A stretch of 64,000 bases of DNA, taken from an uncultured Endomicrobiia bacterium (GTDB lineage: Bacteria; Elusimicrobiota; Endomicrobiia; Endomicrobiales; Endomicrobiaceae). The DNA lies in assembly GCA_938040055.1 (NCBI GenBank), contig CALHWY010000006.1, positions 1 through 64,000 of the forward strand, in the 5' to 3' direction. Below the pieces are notes generated by a model, which was not told the origin of the DNA, did not search any database, and was given only the letters and a program-made list of their open reading frames with translations. The position numbers and the translations under genes are program-made. This document shows positions 43,741-51,852 of this stretch, piece by piece; position 1 is the stretch's first letter, and each line of letters starts with the position of its first letter.

Positions 43741-43769
43741 TTGACTAAATAATCCAAAACTTCTATAAT
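43741..43769 (+). promoter_or_regulatory. Promoter of eno
   Basis: TTGACT (43741-43746), 17 bp, TATAAT (43764-43769); leader of about 72 nt with Shine-Dalgarno AGGAGG before the ATG at 43848. Confidence 0.8.
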
Positions 43770-43847
43770 AGTGCTCGTTTTCAGGATTAAACTTCATGTA
43801 AACTCCGGACGAATCCGACAATAAATAAAAAACAGGAGGCGGCACAA

Positions 43848-45152
43848 ATGGCAAAGATTGAAAAGATTACAGGCAGAGAAATTATCGATTCCCGCGGAAA
43901 CCCTACGGTTGAAGTCGACGTAAGGCTTGATGACGGAACGCTCGGCAGGGCGGCGGTCCCTTCGGGAGCTTCCACCGGCGAAAGGGAAGCTTTGGAACTG
44001 AGAGACGGCGATAAAAAAAGGTTCGGCGGCAAAGGCGTGTTAAAAGCCGTTGACAATATCAACAAAATCATTGCAGCCAAACTTATAGGGATAGAAATAA
44101 ACAAACAGCAGGAAATTGACGATATAATGATAAAGCTTGACGGAACCGATTTTAAATCCAATCTGGGCGCTAATGCCATTCTCGGAGTCTCGCTTGCCTG
44201 CGCGAAAGCCGGCGCGAATTCGGCCAAAAAGCCCGTTTATGAATATGTAAGAGAAATTTACAATATAAAAACGGACAAATATATTCTCCCCGTGCCTTTG
44301 ATGAACATAATTAACGGAGGCGAACATGCGGACAACAATGTCGATCTCCAGGAATTTATGATAGCTCCCGTGAGCGCCCCGAGCTTCAGGGAAGCCCTCA
44401 GAATGGGCTGCGAAGTTTTCCACAGCCTTAAAAAAGTTTTAAATGACAAAGGTTATTCGACGGGAGTCGGCGACGAAGGAGGATTTGCCCCCAACTTGAA
44501 ATCCAATATCGAAGCTCTTGAAGTTATTTCCGAAGCGGTTAAAGCCGCCGGATATGAGCTGGGAAAAGACATCCTTTTGGCTTTGGACTGCGCCGCAAGC
44601 GAGCTTTATGAAGACGGCAAATATACGCTGGAAGGAGAAATTTCCGACAAAGAGAAAACTTCCGCCGAAATGATAAAATTTTATGAACAATGGCTCAAAA
44701 AATACCCCATTATCTCTATGGAAGACGGACTGAGCGAAAAAGACTGGGCGGGCTGGAAACCGCTTACCGACCAGTTGAAATCCAAAATGCAGCTTGTCGG
44801 CGACGATCTTTTCGTGACGAATACGAAAATTTTTAAAGAAGGCATTGAAAAAGGCATCGCCAATTCAATCCTTATTAAAGTGAACCAAATCGGCTCTCTT
44901 TCGGAAACCGTCGCGGCCGTGCGCATGGCATATGACGCCGGATATACGGCAATTATGTCGCACCGTTCAGGCGAAACCGAAGATTCCATAATCGCGGATC
45001 TGGCGGTCGCTCTTAACACGGGACAAATTAAAACGGGTTCCGCGTCCAGAACCGACAGAATGTGCAAATATAACCAGCTTTTGAGAATTGAGGAAGAGCT
45101 CGGTTCCAAAGCCGGTTATCTCGGCAGGGCGGCTTTTTCAAGCATAAAGTAA
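43848..45152 (+). CDS. eno: Enolase
   Basis: 434 aa, glycolytic 2-phosphoglycerate dehydratase and degradosome partner in some bacteria. Family blocks: GREIIDSRGNPTVEVDV, SGASTGEREALELRD, GDDLFVTN and MSHRSGETEDSIIADLAV. Standard length and strong translation signals. A strong terminator follows 12 bp after the stop. Confidence 0.98.
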   Translation: MAKIEKITGREIIDSRGNPTVEVDVRLDDGTLGRAAVPSGASTGEREALELRDGDKKRFGGKGVLKAVDNINKIIAAKLIGIEINKQQEIDDIMIKLDGTDFKSNLGANAILGVSLACAKAGANSAKKPVYEYVREIYNIKTDKYILPVPLMNIINGGEHADNNVDLQEFMIAPVSAPSFREALRMGCEVFHSLKKVLNDKGYSTGVGDEGGFAPNLKSNIEALEVISEAVKAAGYELGKDILLALDCAASELYEDGKYTLEGEISDKEKTSAEMIKFYEQWLKKYPIISMEDGLSEKDWAGWKPLTDQLKSKMQLVGDDLFVTNTKIFKEGIEKGIANSILIKVNQIGSLSETVAAVRMAYDAGYTAIMSHRSGETEDSIIADLAVALNTGQIKTGSASRTDRMCKYNQLLRIEEELGSKAGYLGRAAFSSIK

Positions 45153-45164
45153 AGGACTTATCTC

Positions 45165-45200
45165 AAAGCGGCCCGGCTGCCGCCGGGCCGCTTTTGTTTT
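45165..45200 (+). terminator. Strong terminator after eno, abutting the ftsB start codon
   Basis: Perfect 9-bp GC stem GCGGCCCGG (45168-45176) and CCGGGCCGC (45183-45191), 6-nt loop, then TTTTGTTTT ending at 45200, one base before the ftsB ATG at 45201. Confidence 0.9.
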
Positions 45201-45527
45201 ATGAAAAAATTTAAAATACGTTATATTATCTTAATAATAGCTTTGGCCGTACTGGCTTTTAATGAAGGTTCCAGAACTCTCGTAAGACGATTTATCGAAC
45301 AAAGAAAACTGAATTCGGACATAAAAAGCGCCAGACACCAGAACGAACTTTTGAAAAAAAGAATTTATTATCTGGAAAACGAACCTTCTTATATAGAGAG
45401 GATGGTGCGCAGCGAATTGAGCGTAATAGCTCCTGGAGAAATAGAGTACCGTTTTCACACAAAAGAAGCCGAACGGAAAATGAAAGAAAAAGAAAAGAAA
45501 AAAGGAAACGATGATGAACGAATTTAA
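45201..45527 (+). CDS. ftsB: FtsB/DivIC-like septum formation initiator
   Basis: 108 aa: a short cytoplasmic start, one membrane helix (about 9-22, ILIIALAVLAF), then a coiled coil (IKSARHQNELLKKRIYYLEN) and the family turn around RSELSVIAPGEIEYRF, ending in a highly charged tail. FtsB/DivIC bridges divisome proteins. Located after eno as in many bacteria. No Shine-Dalgarno is present: the terminator U-tract touches the ATG, and no alternative start preserves the membrane helix. Confidence 0.88.
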   Translation: MKKFKIRYIILIIALAVLAFNEGSRTLVRRFIEQRKLNSDIKSARHQNELLKKRIYYLENEPSYIERMVRSELSVIAPGEIEYRFHTKEAERKMKEKEKKKGNDDERI

Positions 45528-45855
45528 AAAAGCGCTTTTCGCAATAAGCTTATTTTTGTTCCCTTCAGCGCTGTTTGCAGGTGCTCCGTCAAAAGTAAGC
45601 ATTTCAAATGAGGGAAAAATGCTTTATATATTAATCGCGCATGAAACTTCGGATCCTTCGGAGCATTTTATCAAAGAAATAGAAATCTTCCATAACGGCA
45701 ATTTCATATTCGCTTTTGAGCCTTTTGCCCAGGAAAATGAAAAACAGCAGAGTTTTACTTACGGGATAACGGATTTAAAGCCCGGAGACAAAATACAGGT
45801 CAAAACAAAATGCAATAAGTCGGGATCAAAAACGGCTACATATACGGCGCAATAA
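45511..45855 (+). CDS. Small exported protein, possibly superoxide-reductase/SoxZ-like beta fold
   Basis: 114 aa. Signal peptide (1 to about 23), then an all-beta domain with an IAHETSDPSEHFIKEIEIFHNG stretch (split at residue level, His at 44, 52, 61 approximately) and a LKPGDKIQVKTKCNKSGSK end that recalls the core of desulfoferrodoxin or SoxZ proteins. The match is weak and function is unknown. Overlaps ftsB by 17 bp; AGGAAACG precedes tandem ATG codons at 45511 and 45514. Confidence 0.6.
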   Translation: MMNEFKKALFAISLFLFPSALFAGAPSKVSISNEGKMLYILIAHETSDPSEHFIKEIEIFHNGNFIFAFEPFAQENEKQQSFTYGITDLKPGDKIQVKTKCNKSGSKTATYTAQ

Positions 45856-45864
45856 GGAGTTTTT

Positions 45865-46269
45865 ATGTCTAAACTCGCGCGCTTCGGCGTATCGATAAAC
45901 AAAGATTTGCTTGATAAATTCGACGGACTTATCGAAGACCAGCAGTATCCCACCCGTTCAAAAGCCATTGAAGACTTGATAAATTATTATATTACCAATG
46001 AAACCCTCAGCAATGACTCGATATCCGTCATCGGAACAATCAATATTATTTACGACCACCACAAAAGAGAGCTTCTCAAAAAACTTACCGACATACAGCA
46101 TGATTTTCAGGAGTTGATAGTTTCTTCGCAGCACATACACGTCAGCCACAATGATTGTTTTGAAATAATCATCGTCAAAGGGCTCAAAAAAGAAGCCGAA
46201 CGTTTATTTTCCCGAATTAAATCGATAAAAGGAATACAAAACGCTTCTCTTAATATGTTTTTAGTATAA
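45865..46269 (+). CDS. nikR: Nickel-responsive regulator NikR
   Basis: 134 aa. Ribbon-helix-helix DNA-binding domain (ARFGVSINKDLLDKFD) and ACT-like nickel-binding domain. The high-affinity nickel ligands of E. coli NikR (His76, His87, His89, Cys95) appear at a constant +3 offset: His79, His90, His92 and Cys98 (QHIHVSHNDC). Strong Shine-Dalgarno AAGGAG. A matching NikR-type palindrome lies at 51778-51804 in the promoter of the TonB/ABC operon, 5.5 kb away, its probable target. Confidence 0.95.
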   Translation: MSKLARFGVSINKDLLDKFDGLIEDQQYPTRSKAIEDLINYYITNETLSNDSISVIGTINIIYDHHKRELLKKLTDIQHDFQELIVSSQHIHVSHNDCFEIIIVKGLKKEAERLFSRIKSIKGIQNASLNMFLV

Positions 46270-46879
46270 ACGGCGAAAAAAGCCCGGCGCCTCAAATAAA
46301 GCTACGCGGAAAAGTTCCCGCCTGAAAAACATATAAATCGCTACGGAGACAACCGTTTTTGCCGGCCGGCGCATTTTTAAAAACAAATCTTTTAAAACGG
46401 CATAGGGCTTATGAAAACATATGCCGTTTTGCGGCAATGCCGGCATAAACGGAAACCAAACCGATCCGGCTTATGCCGGCGGTTTTTGCATCCGGTTTTT
46501 ACCGCTTAGGAAATGGATTTACGAGCAGATTTTATGCGGATATAAAAGTCTCCGCTTTTAATTCCGTCATAGGCAAAAAGCGCCGTCTCTGAAGTTTATT
46601 TGCAGATTAATGTCGGCTGAGGACGGCTTTTTTTGCCGCGTCACGAATGCGCCCGCCGCGCTTTTGCTCCGGTTCCGGCTGATAAAAGGCTTCCCGGAGA
46701 AGTTTGAAAAACAAATATTCCGGACGGCAAAAAGTTTCCGGCAGGGCTTTAATAAACGATATGGCGCGCTTTTTCGAAAAGCTTCCGGACAAATAACGGT
46801 ATGCTTTTTTCTTTAAATAAAAACATACGGGCTCGTTTTAATTTAAGAGTAAAATCACGATATATTCCGCGTATGCCGC
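46270..46879. other. Gene-free stretch with strong inverted repeats
   Basis: About 610 bp between convergent nikR and the methyltransferase. Hairpin 1: AAAACGGCATA (46394-46404) with TATGCCGTTTT (46420-46430), perfect 11 bp. Hairpin 2: GCCGGCATAA (46439-46448) with TTATGCCGGC (46471-46480), perfect 10 bp, followed by GGTTTTT. A 61-codon minus frame at 46607-46792 is not supported by a start signal. Confidence 0.6.
46439..46487 (+). terminator. Probable terminator downstream of nikR
   Basis: Perfect 10-bp stem GCCGGCATAA/TTATGCCGGC followed by GGTTTTTG, 170 bp past the nikR stop. Loop of 22 nt. Confidence 0.5.
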
Positions 46880-46914
46880 GCGGGAAAAGAAAACCGAGGC
46901 TTTAAAAAGCCCGC
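46880..46914 (-). terminator. Weak terminator after the methyltransferase gene
   Basis: Minus strand GGCTT-TTTA-AAGCC (46912-46898) followed by TCGGTTTTCTTTT. Short stem, correct position 1-2 bp past the stop codon. Confidence 0.45.
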
Positions 46915-46915
46915 A

Positions 46916-47497
46916 TCAAACCTGTTTCTCGCATATTACCGCAAAATATTTTTCCTCATCAAGAATTTCAACCGTCCCGAAGCCCGCGCAAGAAGCGAAT
47001 TTCATTATATCCTGATTTGAAGGCATCATATCGTTTTTTACGGCTTCATGGCAGTTCCTGTGATGCAGGTCAATCTCTTTTTTGCCGCCGTTGTGTGAAA
47101 TGACAAAGATCCCTCCGTTTTTTAAAACTCTTGCGCATTCTTTGAAAGCCTTATTTTTATCTTCTATATGGGGGAGAGAATTGTGGCATATAATTTTATC
47201 GAAGCCGCCGTCTTCAAAAGGCAGCTGCTCGATATTTCCCACAAAAAAGGAAGCTTGGCCCGGATAAAGTTTTTTTGCTCTTTCTACCATGTTGGGAGAA
47301 TAATCGCATTCGGTTATTTTCACGCCGGCTTCCTTCAACACAGGTATCAGAACTCCCGTCCCCCCGCATACGTCAAGGACGGACTCGCCGTTTTTAAGTT
47401 CGAGAAGAGGTATTATATGCTTTTGTATAATTTCCATTTTATCTTTTGCCGGCTCTTTCCAGTCCTGCGCGCATCTGTCAAAAAATTCTTTTCTCAT
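46916..47497 (-). CDS. Class I SAM-dependent methyltransferase in the metal uptake operon
   Basis: 193 aa. Rossmann methyltransferase of the UbiE/Methyltransf_11 kind: motif I VLDVCGGTGVLIPVL, acidic residue after strand 2 (ITECDYSPNMVERA), motif with FDKIICHNSLPHIEDK, and VLKNGGIFVISHNGG. Last gene of the TonB/ABC operon, 3 bp after the permease stop. The substrate is unknown; modification or synthesis of a metallophore is one possibility suggested only by context. Confidence 0.85.
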   Translation of the reverse strand: MRKEFFDRCAQDWKEPAKDKMEIIQKHIIPLLELKNGESVLDVCGGTGVLIPVLKEAGVKITECDYSPNMVERAKKLYPGQASFFVGNIEQLPFEDGGFDKIICHNSLPHIEDKNKAFKECARVLKNGGIFVISHNGGKKEIDLHHRNCHEAVKNDMMPSNQDIMKFASCAGFGTVEILDEEKYFAVICEKQV

Positions 47498-47500
47498 ATT

Positions 47501-48301
47501 TTATCTCCTTAATTTTTTACCCGCCATACATAAAATAAATATTGCAGATGAAACGACCGCTATCGAAGCGCCGGCCGGAAGGTCAAAAAGATATGACAAA
47601 AACAAACCCGCTATGCAGGAAAACGTGGCAAAAAAAACAGAGAGCGCGTAAAGACGCGCCAGCTTTTTTGTTATTTGCGAAGCTGCGGCCGGCGGAACGG
47701 TTATAAGGCTGTAAATCAGCAGCCCGCCTATGGTTTTTATGTTAGCGCTTACGGTCAGCGCGCATAAGATAAGCAGACTGTAAAAAATAAACCTTTCAGG
47801 AATACCACATGCAAAAGCTATGCTCCTGTTATATACGACGGCGATTATGCCTTTGTTAAACACCAGCAAAAAAAGCGCTATCAAAACAGCCGTTAAAAAC
47901 AATAAAAAAGTTTCTTCCGCGCTTATAATGAGTATGCTGCCCCACATCAACGACAAAGCTTCGGAGGTTTTTGCTCCAAGCTTTCCCATAAACAAGAAAG
48001 CCAAACCCAGCATAAAAGAGAAAAGTATTCCCGTGGATAAATTCGGCGAGAAATCCCCTTTTTCCGCCACAGGACCTATCATCAGGGAAGAGGCTACGCA
48101 AAAAAGCAATGCTAAAAACACGGGATCAACGCCGATAAACAATCCGAAAACGGCTCCGGCGAAGGCCGTGTGCGCCATCGCCACTCCCACAAAAGGAATA
48201 TTGAGAAGATACACCCACACGCCTATTATGCCGCAGGCGACTCCGGCAAATACCGAAGCCGCCAAAGATTTGATAAAAAAATGGCTGAACAAAAAATCCA
48301 T
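47501..48301 (-). CDS. ABC-3 family metal transporter permease (ZnuB/MntB-like)
   Basis: 266 aa, about eight membrane segments. Family features: VWVYLLNIPFVGVAMAHTAFAG near the N-terminus (longer motif, key HTAFAG) and IKTIGGLLIYSLITVPPAAA in the second half. Inner-membrane channel for the ATPase and binding protein encoded just upstream. NikR-boxed promoter implies nickel or cobalt rather than zinc or manganese, but this is inferred. Confidence 0.9.
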   Translation of the reverse strand: MDFLFSHFFIKSLAASVFAGVACGIIGVWVYLLNIPFVGVAMAHTAFAGAVFGLFIGVDPVFLALLFCVASSLMIGPVAEKGDFSPNLSTGILFSFMLGLAFLFMGKLGAKTSEALSLMWGSILIISAEETFLLFLTAVLIALFLLVFNKGIIAVVYNRSIAFACGIPERFIFYSLLILCALTVSANIKTIGGLLIYSLITVPPAAASQITKKLARLYALSVFFATFSCIAGLFLSYLFDLPAGASIAVVSSAIFILCMAGKKLRR

Positions 48302-48423
48302 GGAACAAAGTTCCCTTTTTTATTTCGGTAAAAAACGAAAGACGCAGCGGGTTCCGGGCGGAATAAGTTCCGGCCCGAAAGTCTTTTCAGGATAAAGCAT
48401 TTGGCTTTGCCGGCCGAAACAAA

Positions 48424-49134
48424 CTAAGCGTAAATATTGTATTCGCAGGCTTTTTCCATTATATCGCAGTTATCGGTTTCCAGCACCATTCTGCCGTCTT
48501 TAAGCATAAAAACTTTTTCACAGCATTCCGGTATAAGATCTATATCATGGGTTACCATAAAACATGTGAATTTAAAATCAGCGTAAAGCCTTTCTATAAA
48601 ATCGACAAAAGTCCTTTGCGAGCCGGGATCAAGTCCGGACTGCGGCTCGTCAAGAAGCATTATTTCCGGCTGCTGGGCAAGCACTCTGGCGACGGAAACC
48701 TTTTGCGCTTCGCCTCCGGAAATTTCTCCGAGGGAAGAGTCCGTAATATGTTCAATCTGCGATATTTTTATGCAATCGCGCACGATTTTATCGTCCGAAT
48801 CTTTAAATCTCCCCAAAATTCCGTTTTTAGCGAATCTTCCCACGCTTACGGCTTGATACACCGACAAAGGCAAGTTTCTTTCAGACACATTGTTCTGAGG
48901 GACATACCCTATAACGCTTTTATCGGCTTCTTTGATGTCTTTGCCTGAAACTTTTATGACACCGCCGTATTTTTCAAGACCGCAGACGGCTTTGACAAGA
49001 GTGCTTTTTCCGGCGCCGTTGGCCCCGATAAGTACGGAAAAGCCGCCTTTGCGGACGGTTAAACCGACGTCCTTGAGTATGCGTCTGCCCGCAAAACTCA
49101 CATTAAGATTTTCGATCTCTATGGCATGGTTCAT
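48424..49134 (-). CDS. ABC metal transporter ATP-binding protein
   Basis: 236 aa. Walker A GANGAGKST (37-45), Q-loop YVPQNN, signature ISGGEAQKVSVARVL, Walker B IMLLDEPQSGLD and switch His in VTHDID. ZnuC/MntA-like. Its ATG overlaps the stop of the binding-protein gene; a 122-bp gap separates it from the permease. Confidence 0.93.
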   Translation of the reverse strand: MNHAIEIENLNVSFAGRRILKDVGLTVRKGGFSVLIGANGAGKSTLVKAVCGLEKYGGVIKVSGKDIKEADKSVIGYVPQNNVSERNLPLSVYQAVSVGRFAKNGILGRFKDSDDKIVRDCIKISQIEHITDSSLGEISGGEAQKVSVARVLAQQPEIMLLDEPQSGLDPGSQRTFVDFIERLYADFKFTCFMVTHDIDLIPECCEKVFMLKDGRMVLETDNCDIMEKACEYNIYA

Positions 49135-49946
49135 TATTGCATTGCCTTAAGAAGCCTCTTGGCATTGTCCTTAAGAGTGTTAATATAGGAATTGCCTATG
49201 GGGAAATTGCTTATTACGCATTGTTTGGCGTCGATATTATCCGCCAGCTCCCTGCCGGTTCCTGCGCCTGCCTGAAGATTGTCGACGATAACGCGCACTT
49301 TCCGTTTTTTGCCTTCCTTTACAAGATAGGCAAGCCGCTTCGCGGTCAGCTCTTCGGATTTTCCGTAAGCCGCAACAACTTCAAAACCGATCCATTCGAG
49401 AAAATCTTTTATTTTGTCATTGGATATAACTTTCATTCCGTAAGCGTTTTCAAACTGTTTTCTAATTTCATCAGCCGTAAAATTAATCCGGAAAACATAA
49501 TCCGTGAAATTGTTTTCATAATAGCCTGCATTGTCCGCGTCCATATAAGAAAGCATCTCTTTTATTTCGCCGGCGGCGCGCACATGTATGTAAGGAATCA
49601 TCCAGTTGCCTTCGGTTTGCAGCTGCTTGTATAAAATTCCCCTCTGCCCCGCACGGACTTTAAGCTTTTCTATCCAAGTTTCCCATTTATGGCTGAGCAC
49701 AAGATTGCTGTTTTCCGTCCGCTCGACCACCCGCGGGGTAATGTCATAATTGCTCGGGCATATAACAGGCTGTATTATCATCTGGACGTCAACTTTGTCG
49801 CCGCCGATTTCTTTGACTATCCGGTAAATGTCCGAAGTCGTAACGGTTATCGTTATTTTCGTTTTGTTGGGATCCTCGAAAGCGACGGAATGCGCATGCG
49901 GGGACAGAAACAAAAATGCCGCAAAAACCGTTAATAATTTTTTCAT
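49134..49946 (-). CDS. Cluster A-I (ZnuA-like) periplasmic metal-binding protein with altered ligands
   Basis: 270 aa. Signal peptide (1-20), then two lobes of the ZnuA/TroA type (TTSDIYRIVKEIGGDKVDVQ opens the first lobe). The usual His ligands are not kept: the HPHD-type loop reads VICPSNYD (Cys63), the third-lobe His position reads VISNDKIKDFLEW (Asn176), and the last acidic ligand region reads VDNLQAG; a His121 is present (PYIHVR). Start at 49946 fits AGGG spacing better than the ATG at 49952. Binds probably a different metal or a metal complex. Confidence 0.85.
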   Translation of the reverse strand: MKKLLTVFAAFLFLSPHAHSVAFEDPNKTKITITVTTSDIYRIVKEIGGDKVDVQMIIQPVICPSNYDITPRVVERTENSNLVLSHKWETWIEKLKVRAGQRGILYKQLQTEGNWMIPYIHVRAAGEIKEMLSYMDADNAGYYENNFTDYVFRINFTADEIRKQFENAYGMKVISNDKIKDFLEWIGFEVVAAYGKSEELTAKRLAYLVKEGKKRKVRVIVDNLQAGAGTGRELADNIDAKQCVISNFPIGNSYINTLKDNAKRLLKAMQ

Positions 49947-49961
49947 CGTCATACCCTGAAG

Positions 49962-51743
49962 TTAAAACTTATATTTCGCTCCCGCCGTGTATGTCGCTGC
50001 GGGCATTTCATAAATACCCGCCCTGCCGAAAGAAACCATGTACATCTCGTACTTTTGGGCGGTAAAATTGTCGGCCGCGGCAAAAATCGTGAAATTATCG
50101 TCTATATTATAATGTATTTTAGCATTAAAAACATTAAAATCTTCAAGTTTTACTTTTTCTTTATCGTCCGCATAATAATCGATCAAAAACATTCCGCCGG
50201 CATGCAGAGAAAATTTCCCTATTTTACAATCGGCCGACAAATCTATTTTATTTTTCGCTATTCCCCTGGTTTTGTTGTCCGGATCAAGATATGAATATCC
50301 CGCAAAAAATTTTAACTTTTTGCCAATCTCTTTTGCCGCGGAAAGCTCTATGCCTTTAAACACATATCCGCCAGAATTTGAAAATTTTCCGGGCATTTTC
50401 GCCGGAGGACGGATTATATTGTCCCCGTTGATTACAAAACCGGTTATATCGAAATCCGCGTCAAGATATTTGGAATTAAGCCCTATTTCATAATTGTTCT
50501 GGTATTCGGCTTCAAGATTTTTATTGCTTGAAGGAAGAGTATAGAGCTCGTTGATATAGGGAGGCCTGAACCCTCTGCTGTAAACCGCCCTGGCGGCGAG
50601 AAAACCCGTAATGTCATAAGACAATCCCGCCCTGGGCACAAAAGCGCTTCCGGAAATTTCATCATAATTAAATCTCATTCCGGCAAAAGCTTTTGTTTTA
50701 CGGCTTATCTCCAGTTCGTCCAAAGCAAAAAAAGCGAATTCATATTTTTTCCACTCTCCCTTTCTCGGCCCGCCGGCAATAACCTTGCCGTCGGACAGTC
50801 TGTACTGTGCGCCGTACTTCAAATTATTATTTTCAAAAAATTCGCAGGAAAAATGCGCGTTTACCCCGTACATAGCGTCTTTGGAACGCCATCCGTCGTA
50901 AAATTTATGTTCGCCGAAATCCCCGTAAGCCATTATTTCCATGTCCGCCTTGTCAAAATCCCTGTTGTATCTTATGTCCGCGCCGCCTCTGTCATAGACA
51001 AACCATCTTTCCGCTTCCATGCCGCCGCTTATCTTTTTGGATTTAGGCTCCATTTCTTCGCCGGTGAAATATTTCCCGCTGATTATCAGCTCGCTTTTAT
51101 GGTCTATCCTATATCCGAACCTGGCATAGTAATCATTTGCGTCGTATCCGGCATTTTTAATATGCCCGTCGCTTGAAATTTTATTTACCGCGGCGCTGTA
51201 TATGATTTTATTCGTGCGGCCGCCCAGATTCGCAAAATAGTTTTGCGTATTATGGCTGCCGTATGAAACCGAGGCGGCTCCCTCAAAAGGTTTTTCCGGC
51301 ACGGCCGTTTTAACGTTTATCAGCCCGCCGAATCCGTCACCGCCGTAAAGCACCGAGTCAGGGCTTTTTATTATCTTAACGCTTTCCACGTTCCCCGAAA
51401 GCAAAGTCTGCGACACGCCGCAGCCGTATACCGACATTTTTTCAGGTCTGCCGTCGACAAACAGCCCTATTCTTCTGAAACTGTCTCCGATTCCCCTTAT
51501 ATTGGCGTCGGACTTTATCTGCGAGCCCGCTTTTGACACCAAAACGCCCGGAACGGACGAAACGAGATCAAGCATTCCAGGCTTGTTTTTGCTTTCTATT
51601 TCATCCTGCATTACGGACGCTTCCGTTATAAAATCACGTTTCTGACCGATTTTTTCCAGAGAAAGAAACAATCCCCTCTCAGAAGCGCATAAAGAAGAGA
51701 CGAAACACAAAAAAACAAAAATAACAGTTAAAAATTTACTCAT
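49962..51743 (-). CDS. TonB-dependent outer-membrane receptor
   Basis: 593 aa. Signal peptide (1-20), plug domain (about 40-155; DLVSSVPGVLV, ANIRGIGDSFRRIGLFVDG, SVLYGGDGFGGLINVKT) and 22-strand-type barrel to a terminal Phe (AGAKYKF). First gene of an operon with a metal ABC transporter and a methyltransferase. Ligand probably nickel/cobalt complex or metallophore, from the NikR box. Start at 51743 has Shine-Dalgarno GGGAGG; a frame to 51809 exists but spans the operator. Confidence 0.93.
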   Translation of the reverse strand: MSKFLTVIFVFLCFVSSLCASERGLFLSLEKIGQKRDFITEASVMQDEIESKNKPGMLDLVSSVPGVLVSKAGSQIKSDANIRGIGDSFRRIGLFVDGRPEKMSVYGCGVSQTLLSGNVESVKIIKSPDSVLYGGDGFGGLINVKTAVPEKPFEGAASVSYGSHNTQNYFANLGGRTNKIIYSAAVNKISSDGHIKNAGYDANDYYARFGYRIDHKSELIISGKYFTGEEMEPKSKKISGGMEAERWFVYDRGGADIRYNRDFDKADMEIMAYGDFGEHKFYDGWRSKDAMYGVNAHFSCEFFENNNLKYGAQYRLSDGKVIAGGPRKGEWKKYEFAFFALDELEISRKTKAFAGMRFNYDEISGSAFVPRAGLSYDITGFLAARAVYSRGFRPPYINELYTLPSSNKNLEAEYQNNYEIGLNSKYLDADFDITGFVINGDNIIRPPAKMPGKFSNSGGYVFKGIELSAAKEIGKKLKFFAGYSYLDPDNKTRGIAKNKIDLSADCKIGKFSLHAGGMFLIDYYADDKEKVKLEDFNVFNAKIHYNIDDNFTIFAAADNFTAQKYEMYMVSFGRAGIYEMPAATYTAGAKYKF

Positions 51744-51777
51744 AATGCCTCCCGGTTTAAAATTAAATCCGACTAAG

Positions 51778-51804
51778 GTATTACAAAACGTATTTTCGTA
51801 GCAC
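51778..51804 (-). promoter_or_regulatory. NikR operator overlapping the TonB operon promoter
   Basis: Plus strand GTATTAC (51778-51784), 13 bp, GTAGCAC (51798-51804): a palindrome with 5 of 7 matched half-site positions, close to the GTGTTAC-N13/14-GTAACAC NikR sites described for deltaproteobacteria. On the minus strand it lies between a -35-like TTGCCG (51809-51804) and a -10 TGTAAT (51785-51780) spaced 18 bp, ideal for repression. Confidence 0.65.
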
Positions 51805-51810
51805 GGCAAG

Positions 51811-51843
51811 TTTAAAAACTAAACCCCTTTGCGGCAGGGGTTT
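51811..51843 (-). terminator. Terminator downstream of rpe
   Basis: Minus strand AAACCCC (51843-51837) and GGGGTTT (51827-51821), 9-nt loop, followed by AGTTTTTAAA. Separates the branched-chain/rpe operon from the TonB operon. Confidence 0.8.
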
Positions 51844-51852
51844 GGAATAAAA

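Noticed and set aside
46607..46816. 61-codon minus and 68-codon plus frames between nikR and the methyltransferase
   Set aside because: Mutually overlapping, no start signals, no resemblance to known proteins.
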